Shown in pieces: positions 8,261-16,839 of a stretch of 64,000 bases of DNA. The position numbers were made by a program, and so were the translations under genes. Source of the DNA: Spartobacteria bacterium. Its GTDB lineage: Bacteria; Verrucomicrobiota; Verrucomicrobiia; Chthoniobacterales; Chthoniobacteraceae. Numbering within the stretch: the stretch's first letter is position 1; each line of letters opens with the position of its first letter. Below the pieces are notes generated by a model. The model ran no database searches, was not told the origin of the DNA, and saw only the letters and a list, made by a program, of their open reading frames with translations. The stretch covers positions 85,592 to 149,591 of the forward strand of contig JAJPII010000015.1 of the NCBI GenBank assembly GCA_021324825.1, in the 5' to 3' direction.

Positions 8261-9256
8261 GTGCGCCGGACGCTGACATTTTTCGCGGCCTTATTCGCCG
8301 CCGGGCTTCTTCTTCCCTATGCGGGAAAGCTCCGCGCTTTGACCGACGACGAGAAGAAAGCCATGTTCCTGAAGGCGCGCGAGGAGATGGAAACGGTCGC
8401 CAGCCCCACGCCTTCCGCCGAGGCGAAGCCAAAACCCCGCGCGAAACACCACGGCGCCCGCCCCGCGACTCCCACCCCCAGGCCGAAGCCGCCACGGGAA
8501 CTCGAGCAGGAACCGGAAGCCACGCCCACTCCCGCTCCCACGCCCACGCCCGTGCACCGGGCCGAAACGCCGGAGCCCACTCCCCGCCCCCGTCCGACCC
8601 CCGCCGCCACTCCGGCGCCCAAGCCCCCCCCGCTCAATCCTTACATGCCGCCGCCGCCGCAGCCCGCCGCGGTCACCATCCAGAAATCCGAGCCGCGCAC
8701 GGGGCTCGCCCCGCAACCGCCGCGCTTCTTTTGGGAGAAATGGAACAACTGGCGCTACATCAACAAATATGTCCGGGCGGAGATCGACCGCGCCCCCGTG
8801 CAGCGCAACCGCTGGCGGTACATCGTCGTCCACAACAGCGGCACCCGGCAGGGCAACGCGCGCATATTCGACCTGTACCACAGGCGCGTCCGAGGCATGC
8901 CGAACGGGCTCGCGTACCAGTTCGTCATCGGCAACGGGACTTCCTCCGGCAACGGCCAGATCGAGGTCGGCGACCGCTGGCGCAGGCAGATCAACGGCGG
9001 CCACGTCCATAGCGATTACCTGAACAACATCGCGCTTGGCATCTGCCTGGTGGGCGACTTCAACCGCGACACGCCGACGCGCGAGCAGTTGCTGGCGCTG
9101 GACGAGTTGATCCGCTACCTGCGCATCCGGGTCGGGAAAATCGACGGGCGCTTCGCCATCGTCAAGGCGCATCGCGACATCAATCCGCCCCAATGGCCCA
9201 CCGATTGCCCCGGAGACCGGTTCCCTTTCCGCTGGCTTTACAGTAATTACCGGTGA
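8261..9256 (+). CDS. Exported N-acetylmuramoyl-L-alanine amidase (amidase_2/PGRP type)
   Basis: A 331-residue protein: GTG start, signal peptide (RRTLTFFAALFAAGLLLPYAG), then a long Pro/Thr-rich low-complexity linker (about residues 45-150) likely spanning the envelope, then an amidase_2-like domain. Zinc-ligand candidates are the His in YIVVHNSGT, in GGHVHSD and in KAHRDINPP, followed by TDCPG. The predicted activity is cleavage of MurNAc-L-Ala bonds in peptidoglycan. It is the first gene of a tight operon that includes Mpl and an M14 peptidase, so it may release peptides for recycling. Confidence 0.87.
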   Translation: MRRTLTFFAALFAAGLLLPYAGKLRALTDDEKKAMFLKAREEMETVASPTPSAEAKPKPRAKHHGARPATPTPRPKPPRELEQEPEATPTPAPTPTPVHRAETPEPTPRPRPTPAATPAPKPPPLNPYMPPPPQPAAVTIQKSEPRTGLAPQPPRFFWEKWNNWRYINKYVRAEIDRAPVQRNRWRYIVVHNSGTRQGNARIFDLYHRRVRGMPNGLAYQFVIGNGTSSGNGQIEVGDRWRRQINGGHVHSDYLNNIALGICLVGDFNRDTPTREQLLALDELIRYLRIRVGKIDGRFAIVKAHRDINPPQWPTDCPGDRFPFRWLYSNYR

Positions 9257-10143
9257 TGAACATAGGACTGACAGGAGCGTCGGGATTCATCGGCGCCCGC
9301 GTGGCGGAACGGGCGAACCGGGCTGGGCATCAGGTCATCGCCTTCTCCAGGACGCCGGAAAAGCCGCTGCCGGGTTGCGCGGAGACCCGCCTTTTCGACA
9401 TCGAAAAACTGTGCGACTTCGAAGGATGCGACGCGGTCATCCATCTCGCGGGCGAATCGGTCGCGGGCATTTGGACGGAAGAGAAGCGGCGCAGGATCAT
9501 GGAGAGCCGCAAGCTTGGGACGCGGCACGTCGTCAATTCGCTCTTCGCCGCGGCGCGGACGCCCCCCGTGCTCGTGAGCGGATCGGCCATCGGGTTCTAC
9601 GGCGACACCGGCGAGGCCGAGGCGGACGAAGACGCCCAGCCCGGAAAAGGGTTTCTCGCCGAGGTCTGCCAGGCCTGGGAACACGAGGCGCTCCGCGCGC
9701 GCGAAAAGGGCGTCCGCGTCGCGCTATTGCGGACGGCGCTTGTGCTGGGGCGCGGCGGCGCGCTCAAGATGATGCTGCCCGCGTTCCGGTCCGGCCTTGG
9801 CGGCAAGCTCGGTTCCGGGAAGCAATGGATGGCGTGGATACACGTCGAGGACGAAGCCGCGCTGGCTCTCTTCGCCGCGGAGAATCCGGCGGTCGAAGGC
9901 CCGTTGAACGCCGCGGCCCCCGAGCCGTGCCGCAACGCGGACTTCACCAAGGCGCTCGGGCGGGAGTTGCACCGGCCGGCGCTGCTGACGGTTCCGGCAG
10001 TGATCCTCAGCTCCATGCTGGGGGATTTCTCGCACGAGCTTCTTGACAACCGCCGCATTGTCCCGAAGCGTCCGGTCCTTTACAAATTTCCCTACCGCTT
10101 TCCTTCCCTCGACGAGGCTTTGAGAGATATCCTGAAATCCTGA
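9256..10143 (+). CDS. TIGR01777-type SDR epimerase (YfcH-like)
   Basis: A 295-residue extended short-chain dehydrogenase. MNIGLTGASGFIGARVAERA is the NAD(P) Rossmann motif. AVIHLAGESVAG, GSAIGFYGDTG and a C-terminal domain with LGDFSHELLDNRRIVPKRP are characteristic of the YfcH/TIGR01777 group. The substrate is unknown for the family. The start ATG at 9256 overlaps the amidase stop by 1 nt. The in-frame GTG just before is less likely. Confidence 0.9.
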   Translation: MNIGLTGASGFIGARVAERANRAGHQVIAFSRTPEKPLPGCAETRLFDIEKLCDFEGCDAVIHLAGESVAGIWTEEKRRRIMESRKLGTRHVVNSLFAAARTPPVLVSGSAIGFYGDTGEAEADEDAQPGKGFLAEVCQAWEHEALRAREKGVRVALLRTALVLGRGGALKMMLPAFRSGLGGKLGSGKQWMAWIHVEDEAALALFAAENPAVEGPLNAAAPEPCRNADFTKALGRELHRPALLTVPAVILSSMLGDFSHELLDNRRIVPKRPVLYKFPYRFPSLDEALRDILKS

Positions 10144-10145
10144 CA

Positions 10146-11024
10146 ATGGCGCCGCAGAACATCATCGCGATCGTCTACGACTACGACCAGACGCTGAGCC
10201 CCACCTACATGCAGGAACAGGTGCTCTTCCCGCGATTCGGCATCAACCCCGGGCAATTCTGGAAGCGGTGCGCCGAACTGGTGCGCGAGCAGGGGTTCGA
10301 CAACGAACTGGCTTACATGAAGGTCATCCTCGACTACCTGGCGATGGATCGGCCCACCAACGCCGAGTTGCGTTCGCTCGGCAAGCAGATGACCTTCTAC
10401 AAGGGCCTGCCGGAGATGTTCGACGAGCTCGCCGAAGGCCTCCTGACCCCTGAACACGAGGAGCACGGCATCCGCGTCGAGCACTACATTATTTCCTCCG
10501 GGCTGAAGGTCATCATCGAAGGAAGCCTGCTTGCCCGGTACGTGAAAGCGATCTTCGGCTGCGAGTTCGCCGAGGACGCGGAGGGGCGGATCACCTTTCC
10601 GAAGCGGGTCATAAGCCACACGCAAAAGACCCAGTTTCTTTTTCGGATAAACAAAGGGCTGCTCGACATGTCGCAGGACGTGAACGACCACATGCCCGCC
10701 GACATCCGGCCCGTGCCATTCTCCCACATGATCTACGTCGGGGACGGGCCGACGGATGTCCCGTGCTTCACGGTCATGCGCAAGTACGGCGGGCACGCGA
10801 TAGCCGTTTACAATTCGGAAGACCCGAGCCGCGCCAGCTTCAAGAAATGCTACCAGCTCGCCACCCACGCCGACCGGGTCAAACACATCGCGCCCTCCGA
10901 CTACCGGCGGGGAAGCCACCTGCGGCTGCTGCTGGAGGAGATGACCGCAGAGATCGCCGCCGGCATGGTCGACGAACGCCGGCGCGGCGCGGCGCTCGGG
11001 GTGGTGCGCGCGCCGGGCCACTGA
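10146..11024 (+). CDS. HAD-superfamily phosphatase-like protein
   Basis: A 292-residue HAD protein. Motif I is VYDYDQTLSP (nucleophile Asp about residue 12), motif II is YIISSGLK and motif IV is MIYVGDGPTDVPCF, with a helical cap between about residues 30 and 110. It is probably a cytosolic phosphatase of unknown substrate. It starts 2 nt after the SDR gene and ends 5 nt before mpl, so it belongs to the peptidoglycan-recycling operon. A role in muropeptide or sugar-phosphate turnover is inference only. Confidence 0.85.
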   Translation: MAPQNIIAIVYDYDQTLSPTYMQEQVLFPRFGINPGQFWKRCAELVREQGFDNELAYMKVILDYLAMDRPTNAELRSLGKQMTFYKGLPEMFDELAEGLLTPEHEEHGIRVEHYIISSGLKVIIEGSLLARYVKAIFGCEFAEDAEGRITFPKRVISHTQKTQFLFRINKGLLDMSQDVNDHMPADIRPVPFSHMIYVGDGPTDVPCFTVMRKYGGHAIAVYNSEDPSRASFKKCYQLATHADRVKHIAPSDYRRGSHLRLLLEEMTAEIAAGMVDERRRGAALGVVRAPGH

Positions 11025-11029
11025 AAACA

Positions 11030-12415
11030 ATGTTTAACACCCCCCGCCATCTTCACTTCCTGGGCGTCTGCGGCACGGCCATGGGCGCCGTCGCCGCGGC
11101 GTTGCGGGAGCGCGGCTTCACCGTCACCGGCTCGGATGAGAACATCTACGAACCGATGTCCGGGTTCCTGAGAGAGCGGGGCGTCGCGCTCAACGAAGGG
11201 TACCGCGCGGAAAACCTCCCCGCGGGCGCGGAACTCATCGTCATCGGCAACGCCATCCGGCGCGGGAACCCCGAGGCCGAAGCCGTGTTGAACCGGAAGC
11301 TGTACTATCTCTCGCTGCCGGAGACGCTGAAGGAATTCTTCCTGCGCGGGCGGCACAACCTGGTCGTGACCGGCACCCACGGCAAGACGACGACGACCTC
11401 CCTGCTCGCGTGGATCATGGAGAGCGCGGGCATGGCGCCCGGCTACATGATCGGCGGGCTGCCGAGGAATTTCAAGCAAGGCGCGTGTCTGCGCGATTCC
11501 AAATACTTCGTCATAGAGGGCGACGAATACGACACGGCGTTCTTCGACAAACGTTCGAAGTTCGTCCATTACCTGCCGGAACTCGTCATCGTCAACAACA
11601 TCGAGTTCGACCACGCGGACATCTTCAACAACCTGGAAGAGATCAAGACCAGCTTCCGCCGGCTGCTCAACATCGTGCCCGGCAACGGCATGGTGCTGTT
11701 GAACGCGGACGACCCCGTTTGCATCGACACGGCGCGGAATTGCCCCGCGCCCATCGTGGAAGTCGGGTTCTCCCCCAACGCGGCAAACGTCATCCGCGAC
11801 GTCGCGTATGGCCCGGACGGCTCGTCCTTCCGGCTGTTCGACACGGAATTCAGCATCCCGCTCATCGGCGAATACAATGTCCGCAACGCCGCCATGGCCA
11901 TCTCCGCCGCGCGGTTTTACGGCGCCGGCCTGTCGAAGATTCGCGAAGCCGTCGCCTCCTTCCAGGGAGTGCGGCGCAGGCAGGAAGTGCGGGGGGAAGT
12001 CCGCGGCATCAAGGTCATCGACGATTTCGGGCACCACCCGACCGCCATCCGCGAGACCTTGCGCGCCCTGCGGCGGCAGTATGCGAAGTCGAGGCTGTGG
12101 GCCGTATTCGAACCCCGTTCCAACACCACCCGGCGCTCCGTTTTTCAGAAGGAACTCGCCGAAGCGCTCGCGTGCGCGGACGGCGTGGTTCTCGCGAAGG
12201 TCGCACGGCTGGAACAAATCCCCGAACACGAGCGGTTGAACCCCGAGAAAGTCGTCGAGTCGATTTGTGAAGAGGGCCGCGAGGCCTATTACGAGCCGGA
12301 CGTCCCATGCATCATCGCGCGGCTGAAACCGCTCGTGCGGCAGGGCGACGTCATCGTCATCTTCAGCAACGGCGGCTTTGACGGCATCCACGCGCGGCTG
12401 CTCGCGGAGTTATGA
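11030..12415 (+). CDS. mpl: Murein tripeptide:UDP-MurNAc ligase Mpl
   Basis: A 461-residue Mur-ligase family enzyme that attaches recycled L-Ala-gamma-D-Glu-mDAP to UDP-MurNAc with ATP. The N-terminus HLHFLGVCGTAMGAVAAAL is the nucleotide-sugar Rossmann domain of Mpl/MurC. VTGTHGKTTTTSLLAW (about residue 108) is the ATP loop, and FVIEGDEYDTAFFDKRSKF plus IDDFGHHPTAI are Mpl hallmarks. Length fits Mpl. Start ATG at 11030. Its TGA overlaps the next gene by 4 nt. Together with the amidase and the M14 peptidase it supports a peptidoglycan-recycling operon. Confidence 0.93.
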   Translation: MFNTPRHLHFLGVCGTAMGAVAAALRERGFTVTGSDENIYEPMSGFLRERGVALNEGYRAENLPAGAELIVIGNAIRRGNPEAEAVLNRKLYYLSLPETLKEFFLRGRHNLVVTGTHGKTTTTSLLAWIMESAGMAPGYMIGGLPRNFKQGACLRDSKYFVIEGDEYDTAFFDKRSKFVHYLPELVIVNNIEFDHADIFNNLEEIKTSFRRLLNIVPGNGMVLLNADDPVCIDTARNCPAPIVEVGFSPNAANVIRDVAYGPDGSSFRLFDTEFSIPLIGEYNVRNAAMAISAARFYGAGLSKIREAVASFQGVRRRQEVRGEVRGIKVIDDFGHHPTAIRETLRALRRQYAKSRLWAVFEPRSNTTRRSVFQKELAEALACADGVVLAKVARLEQIPEHERLNPEKVVESICEEGREAYYEPDVPCIIARLKPLVRQGDVIVIFSNGGFDGIHARLLAEL

Positions 12416-13146
12416 AGCGCGTCCATGACTATCGCTTCCTGCTGGCGCGCTGGCGAAAGGTCGCGCGCGAGACCGGCATGAAGATGGGCAAACTCCCGCC
12501 CAACGTCGAGCCCGAGATATTCTACCTGAAGTCGAAAAATCTTCCCGAGAGCGGAGCCGTTTACATCTCGGCCGGAATCCACGGCGACGAGCCGGCCGGA
12601 ACCGAAGCGCTCATCACCTGGGCGGAGGCGAACCTGAAACGGCTGGCAAAACTCCCGTGCATCTTTTTCCCGTGCCTGAACCCGTGGGGCCTCATCAACA
12701 ACTGCCGCATGGACCAAACCGGCCGCGACCTGAACCGCGTCTTTCAACACGACGAAGCGCCGTGCATCCAGATGCTGAAGGCGTTGATCAAGCCGCACCG
12801 GTTCGCCCTCGCGCTGACTTTGCATGAGGATTACGACGCGCAGGGCTTCTATATATATGAGGTCGAGCGGGTGAAACCGTTCTGGGGCGAACGCCTGCTG
12901 GCCGCCGCGCGGCAGTACATCCCCGCCGACGCCCGGCCGACCATCGAGGGGCGCAAGGCGCGGAACGGCCTCGTCCGCCGGAAGGTCGATCTGAAGAAAT
13001 TCCCCAATCTCCCCGAGGCGGTCTATCTCCACCTGAATCAATCCGACAGGACGTTCACCACGGAGACCCCTTCGGAATTCGACATCGGGCTGCGAGTGCG
13101 CGCGCAGATCGCCGTCATCGACGAATGCCTCCGGCTTCTCGCATGA
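12412..13146 (+). CDS. M14-family carboxypeptidase, MpaA-like
   Basis: A 244-residue zinc carboxypeptidase of the M14 MpaA/succinylglutamate-desuccinylase group. Visible residues: H57-x2-E60 in GIHGDEPAGTEA, Arg in DLNRVF (R109), H138 in TLHEDYD, and the catalytic Glu E218 in TTETP. Length is close to that of E. coli MpaA, which removes mDAP from the murein tripeptide. The gene overlaps mpl by 4 nt, so it could balance tripeptide re-use against breakdown. Substrate assignment is inference; aspartoacylase-like activity is an alternative. Confidence 0.85.
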   Translation: MKRVHDYRFLLARWRKVARETGMKMGKLPPNVEPEIFYLKSKNLPESGAVYISAGIHGDEPAGTEALITWAEANLKRLAKLPCIFFPCLNPWGLINNCRMDQTGRDLNRVFQHDEAPCIQMLKALIKPHRFALALTLHEDYDAQGFYIYEVERVKPFWGERLLAAARQYIPADARPTIEGRKARNGLVRRKVDLKKFPNLPEAVYLHLNQSDRTFTTETPSEFDIGLRVRAQIAVIDECLRLLA

Positions 13147-13556
13147 AAAAGGCGCTCGGAATCGACCTGGGCGACGTGCGGATCGGCCTCGCGATGTCGG
13201 ATGATCTCGGCATGCTGGCGCATCCGCTGGAAACATTGCGGGCGGATGAAAAGCCCCTCGAGCGCATCGCGCAAATCATCGAGCGCGACAAGGTCGAGAT
13301 CATCATCCTCGGCATGCCGCGCAACATGAACGGCACGTACGGCCCGGCGGCGGAAAAGGCCAGGGCGTTCGCCGGGCGCCTGAAAACCGCAGTGAAGTGC
13401 GAGGTGAGATTTTGGGACGAGCGCCTCAGCACGGTCGCGGCGGGCAAGGCGCTGCAAGCGAGCGGCAGGAACAGCAAGAAGAGCAGGCCGGTGATCGACC
13501 AGGTCGCCGCGCAGTTCATCCTGCAAGGCTACCTCGACTCGCTGGCGCTCTCCTAA
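13143..13556 (+). CDS. ruvX: Putative pre-16S rRNA nuclease / Holliday-junction resolvase YqgF
   Basis: A 137-residue RNase H-fold protein of the YqgF family. KALGIDLGDVRIGLA holds the first catalytic Asp (D8). IILGMPRNMNGTYGP, FWDERLSTVAA and IDQVAAQFILQGYLD are conserved, the last with the terminal Asp. Members process the 16S rRNA 5' end or act as resolvases. ATG at 13143 overlaps the previous stop. It is the last gene of the operon; a hairpin repeat follows immediately. Confidence 0.93.
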   Translation: MKKALGIDLGDVRIGLAMSDDLGMLAHPLETLRADEKPLERIAQIIERDKVEIIILGMPRNMNGTYGPAAEKARAFAGRLKTAVKCEVRFWDERLSTVAAGKALQASGRNSKKSRPVIDQVAAQFILQGYLDSLALS

Positions 13557-13666
13557 GAGCGTATCCCTGCACTATTCGCCCGCTCTTTGGGGTTGTAGAG
13601 GCGGCTGTGCCAGCCGCCTGGAGCGGGAAGGCAACGCCCAAAGCGCCATGCGGTTCCACGCTCTAG
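13556..13666. repeat. Interspersed hairpin repeat, copy 1
   Basis: Begins at the ruvX stop with AGAGCG and ends with CGCTCT. The core at 13599-13619 is a perfect 9-bp palindrome, AGGCGGCTG-TGC-CAGCCGCCT. It lies between convergent ruvX and sulP genes and could form a terminator-like hairpin in either transcript. Related copies are near 16116, 18378 and 39669. Confidence 0.85.
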
Positions 13667-13678
13667 GCTAGGCTTAGA

Positions 13679-15325
13679 CTAGGCCGCCAGTTCCCGCACC
13701 CGTTCCAGCGCGTGATCGGTGTCGGCGCAGAACTTGTGGATGCCGAGCCGGTCCACCAGCCCCGACTCGTACATCACCTTCATCGGCTGCGGCTGGACCG
13801 CCGTGAGGAAGACCTTCGCGCGGCCCCGGTGCAGCTTGTCGATCGCCACCTCGAAGGCGTGCAATCCGCTGGCGTCCATCGCGGGGACGTTGCGCATCCG
13901 GAAAATAACCGCGCGCGGAACGCCCCCCGAAGACGCGAGCGCCTGTTCCAATTTTTCGGCGGCCGCGAAGAACAGCGGCCCCTCGATGCGGAACAGCATC
14001 ACGCCCGGAGGCACGTCTTTTCCTAGAATGCTGTGCGAACCCGGGCCTTCCACTTCGCTGTCCGGGGTGACGATCCGCACATGCGTCACTTCCTCCATTT
14101 GCCGCATGAACAACACGACGGCCATGAACATCCCGGCGCCAACGCCGATTGTGAGATCGAAGACCACCGTCAGGCCGAACGCCGTGACGAGCACGCCGAA
14201 GTCAGCCCTGGGTCCGCGCCAAAGCTCGACGAAGGTATGCCACTCAGCCATTCGAAACGCCACCAGCAGCAAAACCGCGCTGAGAGCGGCGAGCGGGATG
14301 AAGCTCACCAGCGGAGCCGCCGCCAGGGCCACGACCAGAAGAACCAAGGCGTGGACGATCCCCGCCACCGGCGAGCGTGCGCCGCTGCGGATATTCGCCG
14401 CCGTCCGCGCGATGGCGCCTGTCGCCGCGATGCCTCCCGCGAGCGGACTGAGCAAATTTGCGAGGCCCTGGGCCAGGAGTTCCTGGTTCGGATTGTGCCT
14501 GGTGTCGGTCATTCCGTCGGCGACCATGGCGGAAAGAAGAGACTCGATGGCGCCCAGCGACGCGATGGTGAAGGCCGCGCCCATCAGCGTCCGCATGGCA
14601 TCCAGGGATACGGTCGGGAAATGCCATTGCGGCCAGCCTGAAGGGATGCCGCCGAACTTTGAGCCGATGGTTGCCACGTGCCAGCCGGCAAGGTGCGCCG
14701 CGAGCGTCGCCGCGATGACGGCTACGATGCTCGGCGGCACGCGCCCGGTGATCCGGGGCCAAAGCGCATTCACAGCCAGGGTCAATCCGCCGAGCGCAAC
14801 CGCCTGCCAGCGAATGAGGCCGAGATGGTTCACGAGCGCGGCGACCTGCTGGGGAACGTGCTCGGGCATTTTCAGCCCGAGACCGAGGAATTCATTGAGC
14901 TGGCCGCAAAAGATGATCACCGCGATGCCGCTCGTGAAACCGGCGACAACCGGGTACGGGAAAAATTTAAGGATCCGTCCCATCTTCAGCGCTCCGAGCA
15001 TGATCAGCATGGCGCCCGCCATCATGGTCGCCAGGGCCAGCCCGTCATAACCGTGCTGGGCGACGATGGAAAAAAGCACCGGAACAAACGCCCCGGTCGG
15101 CCCCGCGATCTGAAAGCGCGATCCGCCTAGCAATCCGACCACGACGCCCGCTATGATCCCCGTCCAAAGCCCCTGCTGCGGCGATACGCCGGACGCTATG
15201 GCGAACCCGATGGCCAGCGGAAGAGCGATGACGCCGACGGTAAGGCCCGCGCCGAGATCGGCGAGAAAGTCCGCGCGCCGATAATTGCGAAGCGCCGGGA
15301 GCAGGGCCGGAAAGAACGTGCGCAT
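13679..15325 (-). CDS. SulP family anion transporter with STAS domain
   Basis: A 548-residue inner-membrane transporter. About 10-14 hydrophobic helices (residues 1-400) begin with the conserved region FLADLGAGLTVGVIALPLAIGFAIASG. A cytoplasmic STAS domain follows (about residues 430-548) with VIFRMRNVPAMDASGLHAFE, the anti-sigma-antagonist-like signature. SulP proteins move sulfate, bicarbonate or other anions by symport or exchange; the substrate here is unknown. It is divergent from truA with about 47 nt between, and convergent with ruvX across the hairpin repeat. Confidence 0.92.
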   Translation of the reverse strand: MRTFFPALLPALRNYRRADFLADLGAGLTVGVIALPLAIGFAIASGVSPQQGLWTGIIAGVVVGLLGGSRFQIAGPTGAFVPVLFSIVAQHGYDGLALATMMAGAMLIMLGALKMGRILKFFPYPVVAGFTSGIAVIIFCGQLNEFLGLGLKMPEHVPQQVAALVNHLGLIRWQAVALGGLTLAVNALWPRITGRVPPSIVAVIAATLAAHLAGWHVATIGSKFGGIPSGWPQWHFPTVSLDAMRTLMGAAFTIASLGAIESLLSAMVADGMTDTRHNPNQELLAQGLANLLSPLAGGIAATGAIARTAANIRSGARSPVAGIVHALVLLVVALAAAPLVSFIPLAALSAVLLLVAFRMAEWHTFVELWRGPRADFGVLVTAFGLTVVFDLTIGVGAGMFMAVVLFMRQMEEVTHVRIVTPDSEVEGPGSHSILGKDVPPGVMLFRIEGPLFFAAAEKLEQALASSGGVPRAVIFRMRNVPAMDASGLHAFEVAIDKLHRGRAKVFLTAVQPQPMKVMYESGLVDRLGIHKFCADTDHALERVRELAA

Positions 15326-15372
15326 GACAATTGGAAAGCCAAAGGGAACCTCCCGTTCTTTGCAACGATTTT

Positions 15373-16116
15373 ATGCCGGATAGACTCGTGCGGCTGAAAC
15401 TCATCGTCGCCTACGACGGCGGCCCGTACCTCGGCTGGCAGAGCCAGAAGGGCGGCAACACCGTGCAGGACATCCTGGAGGGAGCCTTCGCCGCGATCCT
15501 GGGCGGGCGCACCGCCGTCCACGGCGCGGGCCGCACGGATGCGGGCGTCCACGCGCTGGGCCAGTGCGCCCATGCGGATGTGGAGGGAAGCCGCCTTGCC
15601 CCCTGGGAATGGCGCAACGCGCTCAACGCGCGGCTCCCGAAAGAAATCCGCATCCTCCGCTGCACCCGCGCGAACGCCGCCTTCCACGCGCGCTTCTCCG
15701 CGCGCGGGAAAATCTACACGTACCGCATCTGGAACGACGTGGTCCTTCCGCCGTTTGAAGCGGGGCGCGCGTGGCATCTTGTCGGGAAGATCGACATGGA
15801 CATTCTCCAAAACCGCGCTGCGCTGCTTGCCGGGAAACATGATTTCGCGGGCTTCTCCGCCAATCGCGGCCATCCGCCCGCCGACACCGTCCGCGAGCTC
15901 TCCAAGGTGCGGGCGCGCAAGCGCGGCCCGCTGCTGACGCTGACATTCCAGGGGACGGGTTTTCTATACAAAATGGCGCGTCTCATGACGGGAACGCTGG
16001 TTCGCTGCGCCCAGGGCAAGGCCGATCCCGCCTTGGTACTCGAGACGCTGGGCGGGAAAAAAACAAGCTTTGCCGCGCCCGCCGAAGGCCTCTGCCTTAC
16101 GCGCGTTTTGTATTAG
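15373..16116 (+). CDS. truA: tRNA pseudouridine(38-40) synthase
   Basis: A 247-residue TruA. It isomerises uridines at positions 38-40 of the tRNA anticodon stem. KLIVAYDGGPYLGWQSQ is the family start and GAGRTDAGVHA carries catalytic Asp D56. The C-terminal QGTGFLYKMARLMTGTLV is conserved. The start at 15373 (MPDRLVRLK) avoids an unconserved extension. A hairpin repeat abuts its stop. Confidence 0.94.
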   Translation: MPDRLVRLKLIVAYDGGPYLGWQSQKGGNTVQDILEGAFAAILGGRTAVHGAGRTDAGVHALGQCAHADVEGSRLAPWEWRNALNARLPKEIRILRCTRANAAFHARFSARGKIYTYRIWNDVVLPPFEAGRAWHLVGKIDMDILQNRAALLAGKHDFAGFSANRGHPPADTVRELSKVRARKRGPLLTLTFQGTGFLYKMARLMTGTLVRCAQGKADPALVLETLGGKKTSFAAPAEGLCLTRVLY

Positions 16117-16251
16117 GTATGCACGTTGCCAACTCTTGGTCGCCTTACTAAAGAACTGGAAGCGCCTGGCGCTTTGGCGTTGCCTCCCGCTCCAGGCGGC
16201 TGGCACAGCCGCCTCTACAACCAAGAGTGGGCGAAAAAATGCATGACAGGC
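16116..16251. repeat. Interspersed hairpin repeat, copy 2
   Basis: This copy is in opposite orientation to copy 1. Its core AGGCGGCTG-GCA-CAGCCGCCT is at 16194-16214, flanked by CTACAACCAAGAGT. The outer end GCATGACAGGCTA overlaps the stop of the gene at 16251. It fills the junction between convergent truA and the secretin-domain-like gene. Confidence 0.82.
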
Positions 16252-16760
16252 TAAACGCCGCGGTCTTTGACCGTCACAGCGTATTTTTCGTAGTTGAATG
16301 TCACCCCGCCCATGTCGCCGACGTAGCGCAGCACTTCGGTGAACGGGACGTTCTCCAGCTTCAAGGTCACCTTCCGCGATTGAAGGTCATCCGGAGGGAT
16401 CTGGACGACGAAGTTGACGCGGGTCTTGCCTTCGGTTTGCTTTTCGACGGTCTGTTTCAGGTAAATGAGCGTCGCGCCGAGAGTGGCGTCGCGCAGGTCG
16501 ATCTTTGGGATGATGACGGCGGCATAGGCGCTCGCGGCGTCCTTTGAAGCGTTCGCCGGTTGCTGGACGGCGATCATTCGCAAATAAGTGGCGGCTGTCT
16601 GGTTGGCGGGGTCGATGGCCAGGATCATCTGGAAATCCTCCTTCGCCTTTTTAAGATCGCCGCTGGTGTAGGCGCGCCGGCCTTCGGCGAGCAGCCCGGG
16701 GATTTCCTGTCCGAAGGCGATGCTTGCCAGGAACGCGGCGGCCAGAGGGAGAACTTTCAT
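16251..16760 (-). CDS. Exported protein with TPR-like and secretin/TonB N-terminal (STN)-like region
   Basis: A 169-residue protein: signal peptide MKVLPLAAAFLASIAFGQ, a TPR-like segment (GLLAEGRRAYTSGDLKKAKEDFQMILAIDP), then a C-terminal region SRKVTLKLENVPFTEVLRYV resembling the short N-terminal domains of secretins and TonB receptors. It is too short to be a secretin, so it may be a periplasmic partner. It is divergent from the exosortase gene, with about 80 nt between the starts. The start at 16760 is chosen for the signal peptide. Function is not known. Confidence 0.78.
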   Translation of the reverse strand: MKVLPLAAAFLASIAFGQEIPGLLAEGRRAYTSGDLKKAKEDFQMILAIDPANQTAATYLRMIAVQQPANASKDAASAYAAVIIPKIDLRDATLGATLIYLKQTVEKQTEGKTRVNFVVQIPPDDLQSRKVTLKLENVPFTEVLRYVGDMGGVTFNYEKYAVTVKDRGV

Positions 16761-16839
16761 TGGCGCAATTTCATCCCGCGGCGGACCAAACACAAGAAGG
16801 GTCATTTGAATTTGCCGCCCGTTCCCGTAGGGTGCCGCC

